Source: CAWBCI01 sp963787195
GTDB taxonomy: Bacteria; Bacteroidota; Bacteroidia; Bacteroidales; JAGOPY01
NCBI GenBank assembly: GCA_963787195.1
Contig: CAWBCI010000087.1
Span: 3,159 to 67,158 of the forward strand
Length of the DNA stretch: 64,000 bases
Direction: 5' to 3'
A program made the position numbers and the translations under genes. Positions 26,372 through 36,588 of the stretch are shown here, in pieces (the first letter of the stretch is position 1; every line of letters starts with the position of its first letter). The notes under the pieces are model-generated. The model was not told where the DNA came from. It saw nothing but the letters and a program-made list of their open reading frames with translations, and made no database searches.

Positions 26372-27373
26372 TTATTTTCCCAGAGTGGCTACCATTATCG
26401 CTTTTATGGTATGAAGGCGGTTTTCAGCCTCATCGAAAACCAGGGATGCAGGGGATTCAAAAACTTCATCGCTAACTTCCAGTTCCGGAGCACCGAATTT
26501 TTGGTAAATATCCTCTCCTATTATCGTTTCCCGGCTATGAAATGAAGGCAGGCAATGCAGGAATTTCACATGGGGATTTCCCGTCTTTGCCATCAATGCG
26601 CTGTTCACCTGGAAAGGCATCATCAATTCTATCCTTTCTTTCCAGGCCGATTCAGGCTCACCCATGGAAACCCAGACATCGGTATAAAGAAAATCAGCTC
26701 CTTTTACAGCTTCCTCCGGATTGTCGGTGATAGTGATCTTTGCACCGGTTTCTTTGGCAATTTCACGGCACTGGGCTACCAGGTCTTCAGCAGGCTGGTA
26801 TTTCTTGGGGGCCGCTGCCCTGAAGTCCATTCCCATCTTAGCTGCCCCTACCATCAAAGAGTTTCCCATATTGTTCCGGGCATCGCCAAGGTAGCAGAAT
26901 GAAACCTGGTTCAATGGCTTATCCGAATGTTCCATCATGGTAAGGAAATCGGCCAATATCTGAGTCGGGTGGAACTCGTTGGTAAGTCCGTTCCAAACGG
27001 GCACTCCGGCATATTTTGCAAGTTCTTCGACAATATTCTGCCCATAGCCCCTGTACTCTATCCCATCATACATTCTGCCCAGGACCCTTGCGGTATCCTT
27101 CATCGATTCCTTTTTACCGATCTGGGAACCGCTTGGCCCCAAATAAGTGACATTAGCGCCCTGATCGTAGGCAGCCACTTCAAAAGCACAGCGCGTGCGG
27201 GTTGAATCCTTTTCAAAGATCAATGCTATATTTTTACCTTTCAGCAATTGCTGCTCGGTCCCGCTGTATTTGGCTTTCTTAAGATCGGATGCCAGGTCCA
27301 GCATAAATTTAATTTCCTTCGGACTAAAGTCAAGTAATTTGACAAAACTTCGATTACGTAAATTGAATGCCAT
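26372..27373 (-). CDS. Ornithine carbamoyltransferase (catabolic ArcB-like)
   Basis: A 333-residue OTC. The carbamoyl-phosphate motif STRTR is in KDSTRTRCAFEVAA. Ornithine-side motifs are FHPTQILADF and HCLPSFHSRE (HCLP). The length and the C-terminal EVFESPASLVFDEAENRLHT agree with the catabolic ArcB type more than with biosynthetic ArgF of Bacteroidota, which in several members is an acetyl- or succinylornithine enzyme. It lies 66 bp downstream of a carbamate kinase gene, so the pair can turn citrulline into ornithine, CO2, NH3 and ATP. Arginine deiminase is not in the window. Confidence 0.88.
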   Translation of the reverse strand: MAFNLRNRSFVKLLDFSPKEIKFMLDLASDLKKAKYSGTEQQLLKGKNIALIFEKDSTRTRCAFEVAAYDQGANVTYLGPSGSQIGKKESMKDTARVLGRMYDGIEYRGYGQNIVEELAKYAGVPVWNGLTNEFHPTQILADFLTMMEHSDKPLNQVSFCYLGDARNNMGNSLMVGAAKMGMDFRAAAPKKYQPAEDLVAQCREIAKETGAKITITDNPEEAVKGADFLYTDVWVSMGEPESAWKERIELMMPFQVNSALMAKTGNPHVKFLHCLPSFHSRETIIGEDIYQKFGAPELEVSDEVFESPASLVFDEAENRLHTIKAIMVATLGK

Positions 27374-27439
27374 ATCAGTCTTTATTATAGATTATTGTAT
27401 AAATATTAATTCCTTCAAAATAAAAATCCTCAATACATA

Positions 27440-28384
27440 TTAAACCATGGTAACCCTGGTTCCTCCATCATCCACACCCAGGAGGTTGGATTTCGTGATG
27501 ATGGTATCGTTCCCGCTGTGTTCCACGAAATAAACTGCCGCGCGGATCTTTGGTGCCATGCTGCCTTCACTGAACTGGCCTTCAGCCAGGTATTTCTTGG
27601 CTTCAGCAATTGTCATGCGGTCAAGTGTAATTTCCTGTGGAGTATTGAAATTCAGGCATACTTTAGGAACATCCGTCAGGATAAAGAAACGGTGAGCCCT
27701 GATCTGAGCTGCCAGCAGAGCTGAAGCCAGGTCCTTGTCGATCACGGCATCTATACCCTGCAATTTATTCTCGGAGAGGTAAAAAGCCGGGATACCGCCA
27801 CCACCAACAGCTATCACTATCTGTCCTTCTCTGGCAATTCTTTCAATAGTCTTGGTATTCCAAATGGTAAGCGGTTTGGGAGAAGCGACCACTTTACGGA
27901 AGCCCCTTCCCTGCGGATCAGAAGCAAACTTTGCACCTGACTCGGAAGTGATCTTTTCGGCCTCTTCCTTTGTATAAAAGGGCCCGATAGGTTTTACAGG
28001 ATTCTGAAAAGCAGGGTCATCCTTATTAACCAGGACCTGAGTAATAATGGTAATAATGTCTCGTTCGATATCATGTTTTTTAAGCACATTCCGGAGCTGT
28101 TGCTCCATTACATAACCGATAAAACCCTGGGAATAAGCAACACAAATATCCAGGGGCATTTCGGGCAAGCCATAAACTTTATAACCGGCTGCATTTGCAA
28201 GCATGATATTCCCGACCTGGGGGCCGTTCCCGTGTGTGATCACCAGGTTATAATCATTATTGATCAGGGTCATGAGCCGCTCACAGGTCTGATTGGCATT
28301 GGCTTCTATCTCATCAATAGTCCCTTTCTGCTTCCCTGTAATGAGTGCATTACCACCAAAAGCTACTACTCCAAGCTTCTTCAT
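27440..28384 (-). CDS. arcC: Carbamate kinase
   Basis: A 314-residue amino-acid-kinase-family protein with carbamate kinase landmarks: VVAFGGNALI, THGNGPQVGN, AVGGGGIPAF, DKDLASALLAAQI and EGSMAPKIRAAVYF. It makes ATP from carbamoyl phosphate and ADP. It is the first gene of a two-gene operon with the OTC gene. Because carbamoyl phosphate is also the substrate of HypF, the pair could influence cyanide-ligand synthesis, but that is speculation. A possible Rex site overlaps its promoter. Confidence 0.92.
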   Translation of the reverse strand: MKKLGVVAFGGNALITGKQKGTIDEIEANANQTCERLMTLINNDYNLVITHGNGPQVGNIMLANAAGYKVYGLPEMPLDICVAYSQGFIGYVMEQQLRNVLKKHDIERDIITIITQVLVNKDDPAFQNPVKPIGPFYTKEEAEKITSESGAKFASDPQGRGFRKVVASPKPLTIWNTKTIERIAREGQIVIAVGGGGIPAFYLSENKLQGIDAVIDKDLASALLAAQIRAHRFFILTDVPKVCLNFNTPQEITLDRMTIAEAKKYLAEGQFSEGSMAPKIRAAVYFVEHSGNDTIITKSNLLGVDDGGTRVTMV

Positions 28385-28397
28385 ATGATCTCTTTAA

Positions 28398-28420
28398 TTG
28401 TGAAAATTTTAGCAAAACTA
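28398..28420 (-). promoter_or_regulatory. Possible Rex site over the arcC -7 box
   Basis: On the plus strand 28398-28415 reads TTGTGAAAATTTTAGCAA, 13 of 14 arm positions of TTGTGAA-N4-TTAACAA. It overlaps the minus-strand -7 box TAGTTTTG (28420-28413), 14 bp upstream of the arcC ATG. The intergenic space is shared with the divergent DASS transporter. No clear -33 element was seen. Confidence 0.5.
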
Positions 28421-28495
28421 TGAATATTTAGGCAGACGCTCCGGCTGTGTTTCTAAAATTTTTATCTTGCTCCGTCAAAAGAAGATCATAGACGG

Positions 28496-30039
28496 ATGAA
28501 TCCTGAAAAACCGATAGGACTGCGTTTTAGTTTCAGATCAGTTACAGCTTATATTATAGCCCCTCTGGGATTTATCTTATTGGTTCTGTTTGGCCATCTA
28601 AAACAGGGCGAACCTCAGGTGACTTATACACTTGCTGTCGCTTTGCTGATGGCCGTATGGTGGATTACCGAAATCATTCCCCTTTCCATCACCTCCCTCC
28701 TTCCGGTTGTCTTATTTCCATTTTTCGGGATCATGGACGGAAGGGCAGTTTCATCATCCTATTTTAATGATGTGATCTTTCTGTTTATCGGAGGTTTCCT
28801 GGTAGCCATCGCCATGCAGCGATGGCAGTTGCACCGGCGCATTGCCTTGCGTATACTCATGATCACCGGGATCAGTCCGGGAAGGATACTCCTTGGTTTC
28901 ATGCTTTCCGCCGCCTTTCTTTCAATGTGGATCTCGAATACGGCTACGGCCATGATGATGCTCCCTATTGTTATCTCCGTAATTGAAGAGCTGGAAGAAA
29001 GCCTTGGAAAAAAGAACATTTCAAAATATACAATCGGATTATTGCTTGGTCTGGCCTATAGCTGCTCTGTCGGGGGCCTGGCTACATTGGTCGGTACGCC
29101 GCCAAACCAGGCTTTTGCCAGTATTTTTCACATTATGTTCCCACAGGGGCCTGGAATCACTTTTGCAGAATGGTTCATATTTGGCTTCCCTCTCACCATA
29201 ATACTTTTAGGTGTCTTATGGATTTATCTCCATTTCAGATTCAGGCCTAAACATCTGGAATCCACTGGTTTGAGTCCATCTACATTCAGGGACCAATACC
29301 GTGGGCTCGGGGCCATTACTTTTGAAGAGAAGATAGTGCTGATTGATTTTATTATCCTGGCCCTCCTATGGCTGTTTCGAAGCGATCTTGTCTTCGGAGG
29401 GCTGGTTATACCAGGATGGTCCAGGTTGTTTACACATTCGGCTTATCTGAATGACGGAACTGTTGCCATTATGATGTCGATTCCTCTTTTCCTGATCCCA
29501 TCCAGGCAAAAAACCCGGGAAAGGATCATGACCTGGGGGGCCTCCAGGGAACTTCCATGGAACATCGTGCTCTTTTCGGAGGCGGATTTGCGCTTGCCGC
29601 GGGATTTAAAGAATCCGGGCTTTCATCATATATGGGTGAGCAATTGAGCTTTATTATGCACCTTCACCCAATTATAATTATTTTATGCATAGCATTGTTG
29701 ATGACTTTTCTGACAGAACTTACTTCGAATACAGCTACAACTCAAATGGTTCTTCCTATTTTGGCCGGTCTCTCGGTGAGTACGGGAATACATCCGCTAT
29801 TGCTAATGTTGCCGGCTACCCTGAGCGCTTCCATGGCTTTTATGTTGCCGGTAGCCACCCCGCCAAATGCAATTATCTTTGGTTCAAACAGGATAAAGGT
29901 GAGTGATATGGCATCCACAGGATTAATTTTAAATCTGATCGGTGCGATTATCATAACACTGTATGTTTATTATTTTGCAGGGAGCGCCTTTCATTTCAAC
30001 CTGGGCGATTTTCCTGCCTGGGCCCTAAGTCCGAAATAA
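28496..30039 (+). pseudogene. DASS-family Na+/dicarboxylate symporter, one frameshift
   Basis: Two overlapping reading frames together give a full-length divalent anion:Na+ symporter of about 514 residues. The first frame (28496-29647) has ISNTATAMMMLPIV and VGTPPNQAFAS. The second (29557-30039) continues with FGGGFALAAGFKESGLS, SNTATTQMVLPIL and ATPPNAIIFGSN. The break lies at the T4 run 29573-29576: one more T would restore LPWNIVLFFGGGFALA. Both SNT and TPPN repeats of the family are intact. It is therefore a recent frameshift or a base-call error rather than an old pseudogene. Substrate probably succinate or another C4-dicarboxylate. Confidence 0.85.
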
Positions 30040-30040
30040 G

Positions 30041-30928
30041 ATGAAAGCACAGGGCAAAGCATATCTTTATGCCGGGACGGCAGTACTCATGTGGTCTACT
30101 GTCGGATCCGCCTTTAAGATAACGCTGAGATACCTTGACCCGGTGCAAATGTTATTCTACGCTTCCCTCGTTTCAGTTTTTGTCTTGTTTTTTATTTTAT
30201 TGATTTTAGGAAAGAAAGAATTACTTCGAAAATCATCTCCAAAAGAATGGCTGGACTCCGCCCTGCTTGGCTTACTGAATCCATTTCTTTTTTATATCAT
30301 CCTCTTTTATGCTTATGATCTGTTGCTGACGCAGGAAGCCATGGTTTTGAATTTCACCTGGCCGGTCACGCTGACTATCTTATCCCTCTTTATTCTCAAA
30401 CAAAAAATTAGTGCACGCAGCATCCTCGCTATCCTGATAAGTTTTGCAGGGATAGTCATCATTGCCACCAATGGAAAATTCTGGCTCTTGCATTTCACTA
30501 ACCCGGTGGGGGTCGCACTGGCGCTCGGAAGTACCGTGATCTGGTCATTATTCTGGATTTTCAATATCAGGGATAAAAGAGATGAAGTCCTGAAGCTTTT
30601 TCTGAATTTCCTTTTCGGAACTTTTTATATTTTCCTATTGGTGATATTCCTGGATATTTTCGTCGTTCCCGGATGGAAAGCCATTCTTGGAGTGACTTAT
30701 ATCGGTTTTTTTGAAATGGGAATAGCTTATGTTTTCTGGCTGAAGGGATTGCAATTATCATCCACTACTGCCCGGGTCAGCAACCTGATCTTCTTCGCTC
30801 CTTTTATATCCTTAATTATAATAAATATGACTGTGGGTGAGAAAATTCATTGGGCCACCCTTGGAGGACTTGTATTTATTGTAGGAGGAATTATTCTTCA
30901 GAGATATTCTGAAGCCATGCACAAATGA
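30041..30928 (+). CDS. EamA/DMT-family transporter
   Basis: A 295-residue membrane protein with ten predicted helices and two EamA repeats (AYLYAGTAVLMWSTVGSAFK at the start, GVALALGSTVIWSLFWIFNI opening the second). It belongs to the drug/metabolite exporter superfamily. The substrate is unknown. It starts one base after the DASS stop and is probably co-transcribed. It converges on the GH2 gene. Confidence 0.85.
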   Translation: MKAQGKAYLYAGTAVLMWSTVGSAFKITLRYLDPVQMLFYASLVSVFVLFFILLILGKKELLRKSSPKEWLDSALLGLLNPFLFYIILFYAYDLLLTQEAMVLNFTWPVTLTILSLFILKQKISARSILAILISFAGIVIIATNGKFWLLHFTNPVGVALALGSTVIWSLFWIFNIRDKRDEVLKLFLNFLFGTFYIFLLVIFLDIFVVPGWKAILGVTYIGFFEMGIAYVFWLKGLQLSSTTARVSNLIFFAPFISLIIINMTVGEKIHWATLGGLVFIVGGIILQRYSEAMHK

Positions 30929-30955
30929 AAGAAGTTCTCAAAGCTGTTCCGGAAA

Positions 30956-32763
30956 CTATTCAATTTTGTTGATCTTCGCCAGTTCTTCCCGGTCCATCTT
31001 CAAAACCTCCCTGTCATAAGTCATGAGGCCATTTGATTCGGTTTCCACATCGGTGATCTGGGTATAAATACTGGCGCTTAATCCCGGCACCTTTACAAAA
31101 AGCCTTATATCCCCATAATACTTTCTGTATAGATCCAGCAATTCCTTTTTATCCTGCATATCCTGATAGCCCCAGTTATCCTGTACCCAGCCATGCCCGT
31201 CTATTTTCAGTCCGAGCCCGCCGAATTCCCCTAAAACTGCAGCACGTGTGGCTTCCGGCATTGGGCTAAGGGGTTCCGGATAATGGTGAATGTCAATCAC
31301 ATCCCCGACTCCTTTGTCGGTCCAGCCGCTGGCATCATCCACGAGCCGGGTCGGGATCAAGTTCGCGGATCAGGTCCACGATCGTATCGGTTTCAAATTG
31401 TCCCCAGCCCTCGTTAAAAGGTATCCACATCAGTATACTGGGATGATTGAAATGAGTATTGATCATACGTCCCAGTTCTGTTTTGAACTGGGCTTTAGCT
31501 GCTTCCGGCATGGCTTCCCTGGTTTCATTTTCGGCGAAATCCTTAAAACCGCTCGGCATGTCCTGCCATACAAGCATCCCCATTTTATCACACCAGTAGT
31601 AATACCTGCGGGATTCGACTTTTACATGTTTCCTGAGAACATTAAAGCCAATTTCCCGGATCATACCCAGGTCATATCGCATGGCTTCTTCCGTCGGCGG
31701 GCTGTAAATCCCATCAGGCCAGAATCCCTGGTCGAGGGGCCCGTTCTGGAAAACGAATTCATTATTCAGCTCAAGGATAGCTTTCCCATCATCATTATGA
31801 CCCAGGCTGATTTTACGAAGTGCGGCATAAGCTTTTACTCGGTCGATCGTATCATTTCCTTTAAGCAAACTAATATTCAGATCATAAAGAAAAGGATTTG
31901 AAGGTGACCATATACGAGCCTGAGCCACTGGAATTGAAAGCATCTCACCGGCTTTACCTTCAACGCTTCCCACTTTTTTTCCTTCTTCAAACAAATCACA
32001 AACCACCCGGCCTTCAGAATTTTCCTGTCCGCAATTTATTTTCAAATTAAACTGAGAATCATCCAGGTCAGGGTATACTTTGTAATCCGATATATAGTTT
32101 TCGCCGACGGCTTCGAGCCAGACCGTTTGCCAGATACCGGTAGTAGACGTATAAAAGATCCCGCCCGGATGGAGAGATTGCTTTCCCCTGGGCTGGAAGC
32201 CCTGATCCGTGGGGTCCCATACCTCAACGAGCAATTCGTATTCCAGGCTTTCATTCAATGCATCGAGATATATCGAAACTGAAGGGATCATAGCCACCTT
32301 TATGGCTTCCAATGTATTGCCCGTTCACCCACACGGTCGTTTGCCAGTCGACAGCCTCGAAATTTAACAGCACACGTTTTCCTTTCCAGGATCTGTTAAT
32401 CCGGAAATCTGTGCTATACCAAAGTTTTTGATCTGCATTAACTTTTCTTTTCACTCCTGACAGCGAGGACTCGACAGGATAAGGCACCAGGATTTTCCCA
32501 TCCCAGGCTTCCGGCGCTCCCAGTGAACTGTCCTGTATGGCATAATCCCAGAGGCCGTTCAGGTTTTTCCACGCTTCCCTGATCATCTCAGGCCGGGGGT
32601 ACTGGGGCCAGGCATTTTCGACACCAACCGAATTGGTCCAGCGCGTGGGAAGCTGGCAATCAGCCACCTGGTATGTGTATTCAGGCGCCCTTACGCACGA
32701 AACGATCATTAGCAAAATCAAAATTGATAATGAGCCTCTGAATGTAAAATTGCTTTTTGGCAT
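30956..32763 (-). pseudogene. Glycoside hydrolase family 2 lipoprotein, two frameshifts
   Basis: Three minus-strand frames (32763-32251, 32312-31335, 31360-30956) join into one GH2 protein of about 600 residues. The first has a lipobox (IVSC) and the sugar-binding domain (LWYSTDF, VNGQYIGSHKGGYDPF). The second has the immunoglobulin-like domain and the acid/base motif WIPFNEGWGQ. The third has HHYPEP and the nucleophile motif GEFGG. The breaks lie near 32270 and 31350. At the second, removal of one base between GATCCC and ACCCGG restores the frame. All catalytic residues survive, so decay is recent or the breaks are assembly errors. Probably a beta-galactosidase or beta-glucuronidase type. 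Confidence 0.85.
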
Positions 32764-32775
32764 TTGATTTGGTTT

Positions 32776-33120
32776 TTATTTAAGCTGATCTTTAACTTTA
32801 TTTGGCAATCCGGCCCACACAAGTTTATAGCTTTTTTCCAGGTAATGATTCCATTCTTCGCTTCCCAGAAGACCAATATCATCAGTGGCGATCCATTTGC
32901 TCCTGGCAAAATGCGAAGCCTGATGAAAGCCTGTACGCATCGATAATTCAAGAAAATCTTCCTCACTTACCTTAAAGGCAGCAGTCACAGGGGATTCATC
33001 AAGACTGAACAAAACGAATATCTTCAGCCCTATTAAAAAGCAAAGGTTTTCTCCCCATTTCATATCTTCCGTGACATGAGGAAAAGAAAGACATATATTT
33101 CGTAAATCCTCAATATTCAT
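32776..33120 (-). CDS. MmcQ/YjbR family protein
   Basis: A 114-residue MmcQ/YjbR (DUF419) protein with CyaY-like fold features: MNIEDLRNICLSFPHVTEDMKWG at the start and the basic FARSKWIATDD. These small proteins are called DNA-binding by structure, without a defined role. The gene ends 12 bp upstream of the GH2 gene and follows the tag gene by 47 bp on the same strand. Confidence 0.85.
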   Translation of the reverse strand: MNIEDLRNICLSFPHVTEDMKWGENLCFLIGLKIFVLFSLDESPVTAAFKVSEEDFLELSMRTGFHQASHFARSKWIATDDIGLLGSEEWNHYLEKSYKLVWAGLPNKVKDQLK

Positions 33121-33167
33121 TCTAAATTCTAAAATCTTAAATCTAATTACTAATTACTTCCTTCTGG

Positions 33168-33758
33168 TTACTTCTCACTATCAGCACTATTCTCCGCAAG
33201 CTGAGGATACCGGAAACAATCAACCGTATGGTCATTCACCAGGCCGACCGCCTGCATGTGGGCGTAAACGATGGTGGAGCCCATGAATTTAAAGCCCCGC
33301 TTTTTAAGGTCCTTGCTGATCTTATCCGACAATTCAGTGGTGGCAGGAACTTCGCTGATATTTCTGTATCCGTTATGAATAGTCTTCCCATCTGTAAAAG
33401 CCCAAAAATATTTACAAAATGAACCGAATTCTTTCTGTACCTGAAGAAAAGCTTTTGCGTTGGATATGGCTCCGAGTATCTTCAGTTTATTACGGATGAT
33501 TCCGGAATCATTCATTAATCTTTCCACATCCTTATCGGTATACCGGGCAATTTTATGATAGTCAAAGTCATGAAAGGCTTTCCTGAAGTTCTCCCTTTTC
33601 CTTAACATGGTAAGCCAGCTCAAACCGGCCTGGAAGGCTTCCAGGATCAGGAATTCAAACATTATTTTATCATCATGGACGGGTGTCCCCCATTCCTTGT
33701 CATGATAAGGATAATAAATCGGGTCTTTCCATGACCACTGGCAGCGTTGTACAGGCAT
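33168..33758 (-). CDS. tag: DNA-3-methyladenine glycosylase I
   Basis: A 196-residue Tag glycosylase. The zinc ligands are the early RCQW Cys, the His of PYHDKEWG, and the late NDHTVDCF His and Cys. The base-recognition region FEFLILEAFQAGLSW is present. It removes 3-methyladenine from DNA as the first step of base excision repair. The frame is intact and the length normal. It probably heads a transcript with the YjbR gene. Confidence 0.92.
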   Translation of the reverse strand: MPVQRCQWSWKDPIYYPYHDKEWGTPVHDDKIMFEFLILEAFQAGLSWLTMLRKRENFRKAFHDFDYHKIARYTDKDVERLMNDSGIIRNKLKILGAISNAKAFLQVQKEFGSFCKYFWAFTDGKTIHNGYRNISEVPATTELSDKISKDLKKRGFKFMGSTIVYAHMQAVGLVNDHTVDCFRYPQLAENSADSEK

Positions 33759-33983
33759 GTTTGTTTTTTCTTTTTTAGTGAATGATTTAAGAAAAATGTT
33801 TGCAGGCTTTATATGGTACCAAAATACATAAATATCAGAAAAGTGCTGCCAAAAAGCTATGAAATAATTGAGTCTTTATTTTCGACAAAACTCTCCATTC
33901 CAAATAAAAATAGATTTATGGAATTAACAAAGGCCATCGTTTCATTAATTGGATCGACTTTTTTAATTTTTACAAATTAAAGT

Positions 33984-33991
33984 TATATTTG
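33984..33991 (+). promoter_or_regulatory. -7 box upstream of the APC permease
   Basis: TATATTTG matches TAnnTTTG and lies 25 bp before the proposed TTG start. The rest of the 258-bp gap (33759-34016) is A/T rich with no other recognisable element. Confidence 0.5.
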
Positions 33992-34016
33992 CTCAAATAA
34001 ATATCAAATATTTATT

Positions 34017-35760
34017 TTGAACTCCCGTCAGTTATTCAGAAAGAAGAGTATATCCCTTATCCTTCAGGATTCGGGGGTAAATGAACTTCTGCACACCAAA
34101 CTCACCAAGAACCTTCGTTTGATCGACCTGACCGCCCTCGCTATAGCGGCTATTGTCGGAGCAGGTATATTCAGCACTATAGGAAATGCAAGTGCCGCCG
34201 GTGGTCCGGCTGTTTCCATGCTTTTTATCTTTACGGCTGTGGCCTGTGCATTTTCAGCGCTTTGCTATGCCGACTTTGCCTCACGTATCCCTTTGAGCGG
34301 AAGCGCCTACACATACGCTTATGCTTCACTGGGAGAGCTATTTGCCTGGATCATAGGCTGGGATTTATTGATGGAATATTCCATCGGGAATATTGCTGTA
34401 GCAATTTCCTGGAGCGAGTATTTTACCAGCTTCCTGCATGGTTTCGGGATTATCATGCCGAATTACCTGGCAATGGATTATCTGAGCGCTTCCAGGGGAT
34501 TTCATGAAGCACTGAGGATGTTGCAGGACGGACAAGCCCTGAGCAGTCTTTCATCACATTTACAGGAGGCTTATGCAGCCTGGAACAGTGCCCCGACCAT
34601 TGCCGGGATCCGGATCATTGCCAATATCCCTGCCTTCGGGATCGTAGTCTTTATAACTACCCTGGTATATATCGGCATCCGTGAAAGCAAGATCGCCAGC
34701 AACCTGATGGTGCTTTTGAAAGTATTTATCATCCTGATGGTAATCGTGGTGGGGGCCTTTTATATCAAACCCTCCAACTGGCATCCTTTCGCGCCGAACG
34801 GCGTAAGCGGCGTGCTCAGCGGCGTGGCGGCCGTCTTCTTTGCCTATATCGGGTTTGACGCCATTTCCACCACCGCCGAGGAATGTAAAAACCCGCAGAG
34901 GGACCTTCCCAGGGCAATGATATTATCACTGATCATCACCACAATCTTATATGTTTTGATTACCCTGGTGCTCACGGGCGTTGTAAATTATAAAAAGCTT
35001 GCCGTCGGTGACCCGCTGGCCTTCGTCTTTGAGGAACTGGGACTGAACTGGATTGCAGGAGTGGTCGCTTTTAGCGCTATCATTGCCATGGCAAGTGTGC
35101 TTTTAGTCTTCCAGGTCGGACAGCCCCGTATATGGATGAGTATGAGCCGGGACGGATTGCTCCCGAAAAAGTTTTCCAAAATACATCCGAAGTTCCATAC
35201 GCCTTCATTTGCCACGGTGGTTACGGGTTTCTTTGTTGCAATTCCATCGCTCTTTACTAACCTGACCGAAATGACCGACCTGACAAGCATAGGAACCCTG
35301 TTCGCCTTCATCATGGTTTGTGCCGGGGTGCTTTTCATCGGCCGGGAACGCAGTGTGAACCAGGGGAAATTCAGCCTGCCTTATATAAGTTCAAGATATA
35401 TACTGCCTGTAATTTTAGGCGGCCTGGGAATTTTTGTTTATCTATTTTACAGGCAGGATGTGGCTGATTTCCTGAACTTCTCAGCCGACCATGCCACGGG
35501 CGATTTCTGGGGTGTTTTCAAACATAAAATCCCCATGCTCCTGTTTGGCATAGTTACTATTGTCATCCTTATATTATCCAGTCTTAAAAAAACTCTCCCT
35601 GATCCCGGTCCTGGGCTTACTTACCAACCTTTACCTGATGAGCCAGTTAGGCATAACCAACTGGATGCGGTTTCTGATCTGGCTGGTGATAGGGCTTGCG
35701 ATTTATTTCACATATAGCATAAGGCATAGCAAGCTTAGGGGAGTGAGTAGTGAGAAGTGA
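34017..35760 (+). CDS. APC-family amino acid permease (C-terminal frameshift)
   Basis: An APC/YfnA-like amino acid transporter with about 12 helices: LTALAIAAIVGAGIFSTIG in helix 1, IGFDAISTTAEECKNPQRDLP, and GQPRIWMSMSRDGLLP. The start is a TTG at 34017, since the first ATG is out of frame and family members begin just before LFRKKSI. The main frame stops at 35717 with a non-family tail. The true end (LIPVLGLLTNLYLM, RFLIWLVIGLAIYF) is in the +1 frame up to 35760. The A7 run at 35586-35592 should be A6. Either a +1 slip in a homopolymer or a sequencing error. The restored end runs into a 7-bp repeat array. Confidence 0.85.
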
Positions 35761-35777
35761 GTCGTGAGTCGTGAGTC
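35743..35777. repeat. Heptamer array GTGAGTN x5
   Basis: Five contiguous 7-bp units (GTGAGTA, GTGAGAA, then GTGAGTC three times). The array overlaps the last codons and stop of the frame-corrected APC permease. Confidence 0.85.
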
Positions 35778-35821
35778 GGAAGAGAATTTCAGAATTTCAG
35801 ATTTTCCGGAAAAGATTATTT

Positions 35822-36307
35822 TCACTTGTTGGAACTCAGCCATTGTATGAGTACCCGGAAGTAGCGGATGCTGGATAAAATCAATGCCAGGCCGATCCCG
35901 ATATACAGGATCGAGAGATATTGTTTGGGGATGGCCGAATGGCGAAGTAAAATTCCCATGGTGACCATAACTGCCACCAGGGCATAACTCCTGGCTGACA
36001 TGAAAGAAAAAGCACAGCGTTTCCCTTCCATTTTGGAGATTCTCCCCAGGTTTTTATCCACCACTCTTAAAAATCCGAAATGATGTATTAGCATGGCTGC
36101 CAAAACGCCTGCCAGGGGATAAATCCAGATTTCATGTCCTTCAAACTTGAGTAACCAGTGATAGGCAAAGGCGTTGAGCATAATCCCAACCCCTATCCAC
36201 AAAATCCCGGAAAAAAACAGCAGGAAGTGTTTTGGAACGGCCGGCTTGTATTTATCTTTGAATGTGGTCACATCTGTATTCTTCAATATGAAACTCAAAA
36301 GTATCAC
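35822..36307 (-). CDS. Four-helix hypothetical membrane protein
   Basis: A 161-residue protein with four hydrophobic segments (about 27-48, 62-80, 107-125 and 131-150). It has no motif I recognise. The short basic stretches FKDKYKPAVPKH and MEGKRCAFSF lie in the loops. It is convergent with the APC gene. The first codons before MFLL-like FFSGILWIGVG may be over-called. No function is proposed. Confidence 0.55.
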   Translation of the reverse strand: MILLSFILKNTDVTTFKDKYKPAVPKHFLLFFSGILWIGVGIMLNAFAYHWLLKFEGHEIWIYPLAGVLAAMLIHHFGFLRVVDKNLGRISKMEGKRCAFSFMSARSYALVAVMVTMGILLRHSAIPKQYLSILYIGIGLALILSSIRYFRVLIQWLSSNK

Positions 36308-36392
36308 TATTATTTTTTAAGGCGGAAATATTGAGGAAATAAAAAAAATTATAAAATTCACATGCAAACATCTTGCATTTAAATATTTTTCA

Positions 36393-36400
36393 TATTTTTG
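36393..36400 (+). promoter_or_regulatory. -7 box of the MATE transcript
   Basis: TATTTTTG fits TAnnTTTG and lies 24 bp before the first small leader reading frame and 304 bp before the MATE start. A TTG at 36373-36375 is 17 nt upstream, slightly closer than usual. Confidence 0.5.
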
Positions 36401-36423
36401 CTTCTTCATTCAAGATCAAGCCG

Positions 36424-36480
36424 ATGAAAACGATAGTACGATTTAATACCCCTCTGCCGCGAATTGCGGTCATTGTCTAA
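36424..36480 (+). CDS. Putative leader peptide 1 upstream of MATE gene
   Basis: An 18-codon reading frame (MKTIVRFNTPLPRIAVIV) that begins about 20 nt after the predicted transcription start and ends with a run of Ile/Val/Ala codons. Directly after its stop, ATTCCAC (36481-36487) and TTCCACT (36494-36500) can both pair with AGTGGAAT (36510-36517), giving two mutually exclusive hairpins. A T-rich stretch follows at 36528-36542. The arrangement resembles an attenuator. Translation is not proven. Confidence 0.35.
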   Translation: MKTIVRFNTPLPRIAVIV

Positions 36481-36588
36481 ATTCCACATCGGGTTCCACT
36501 AATATCCGCAGTGGAATTGATCAATTTCCCTTTTTTCTTTTTAAACAAATTCCAGTTTTATTATTCATCCATTAATATTTAAAAAATC

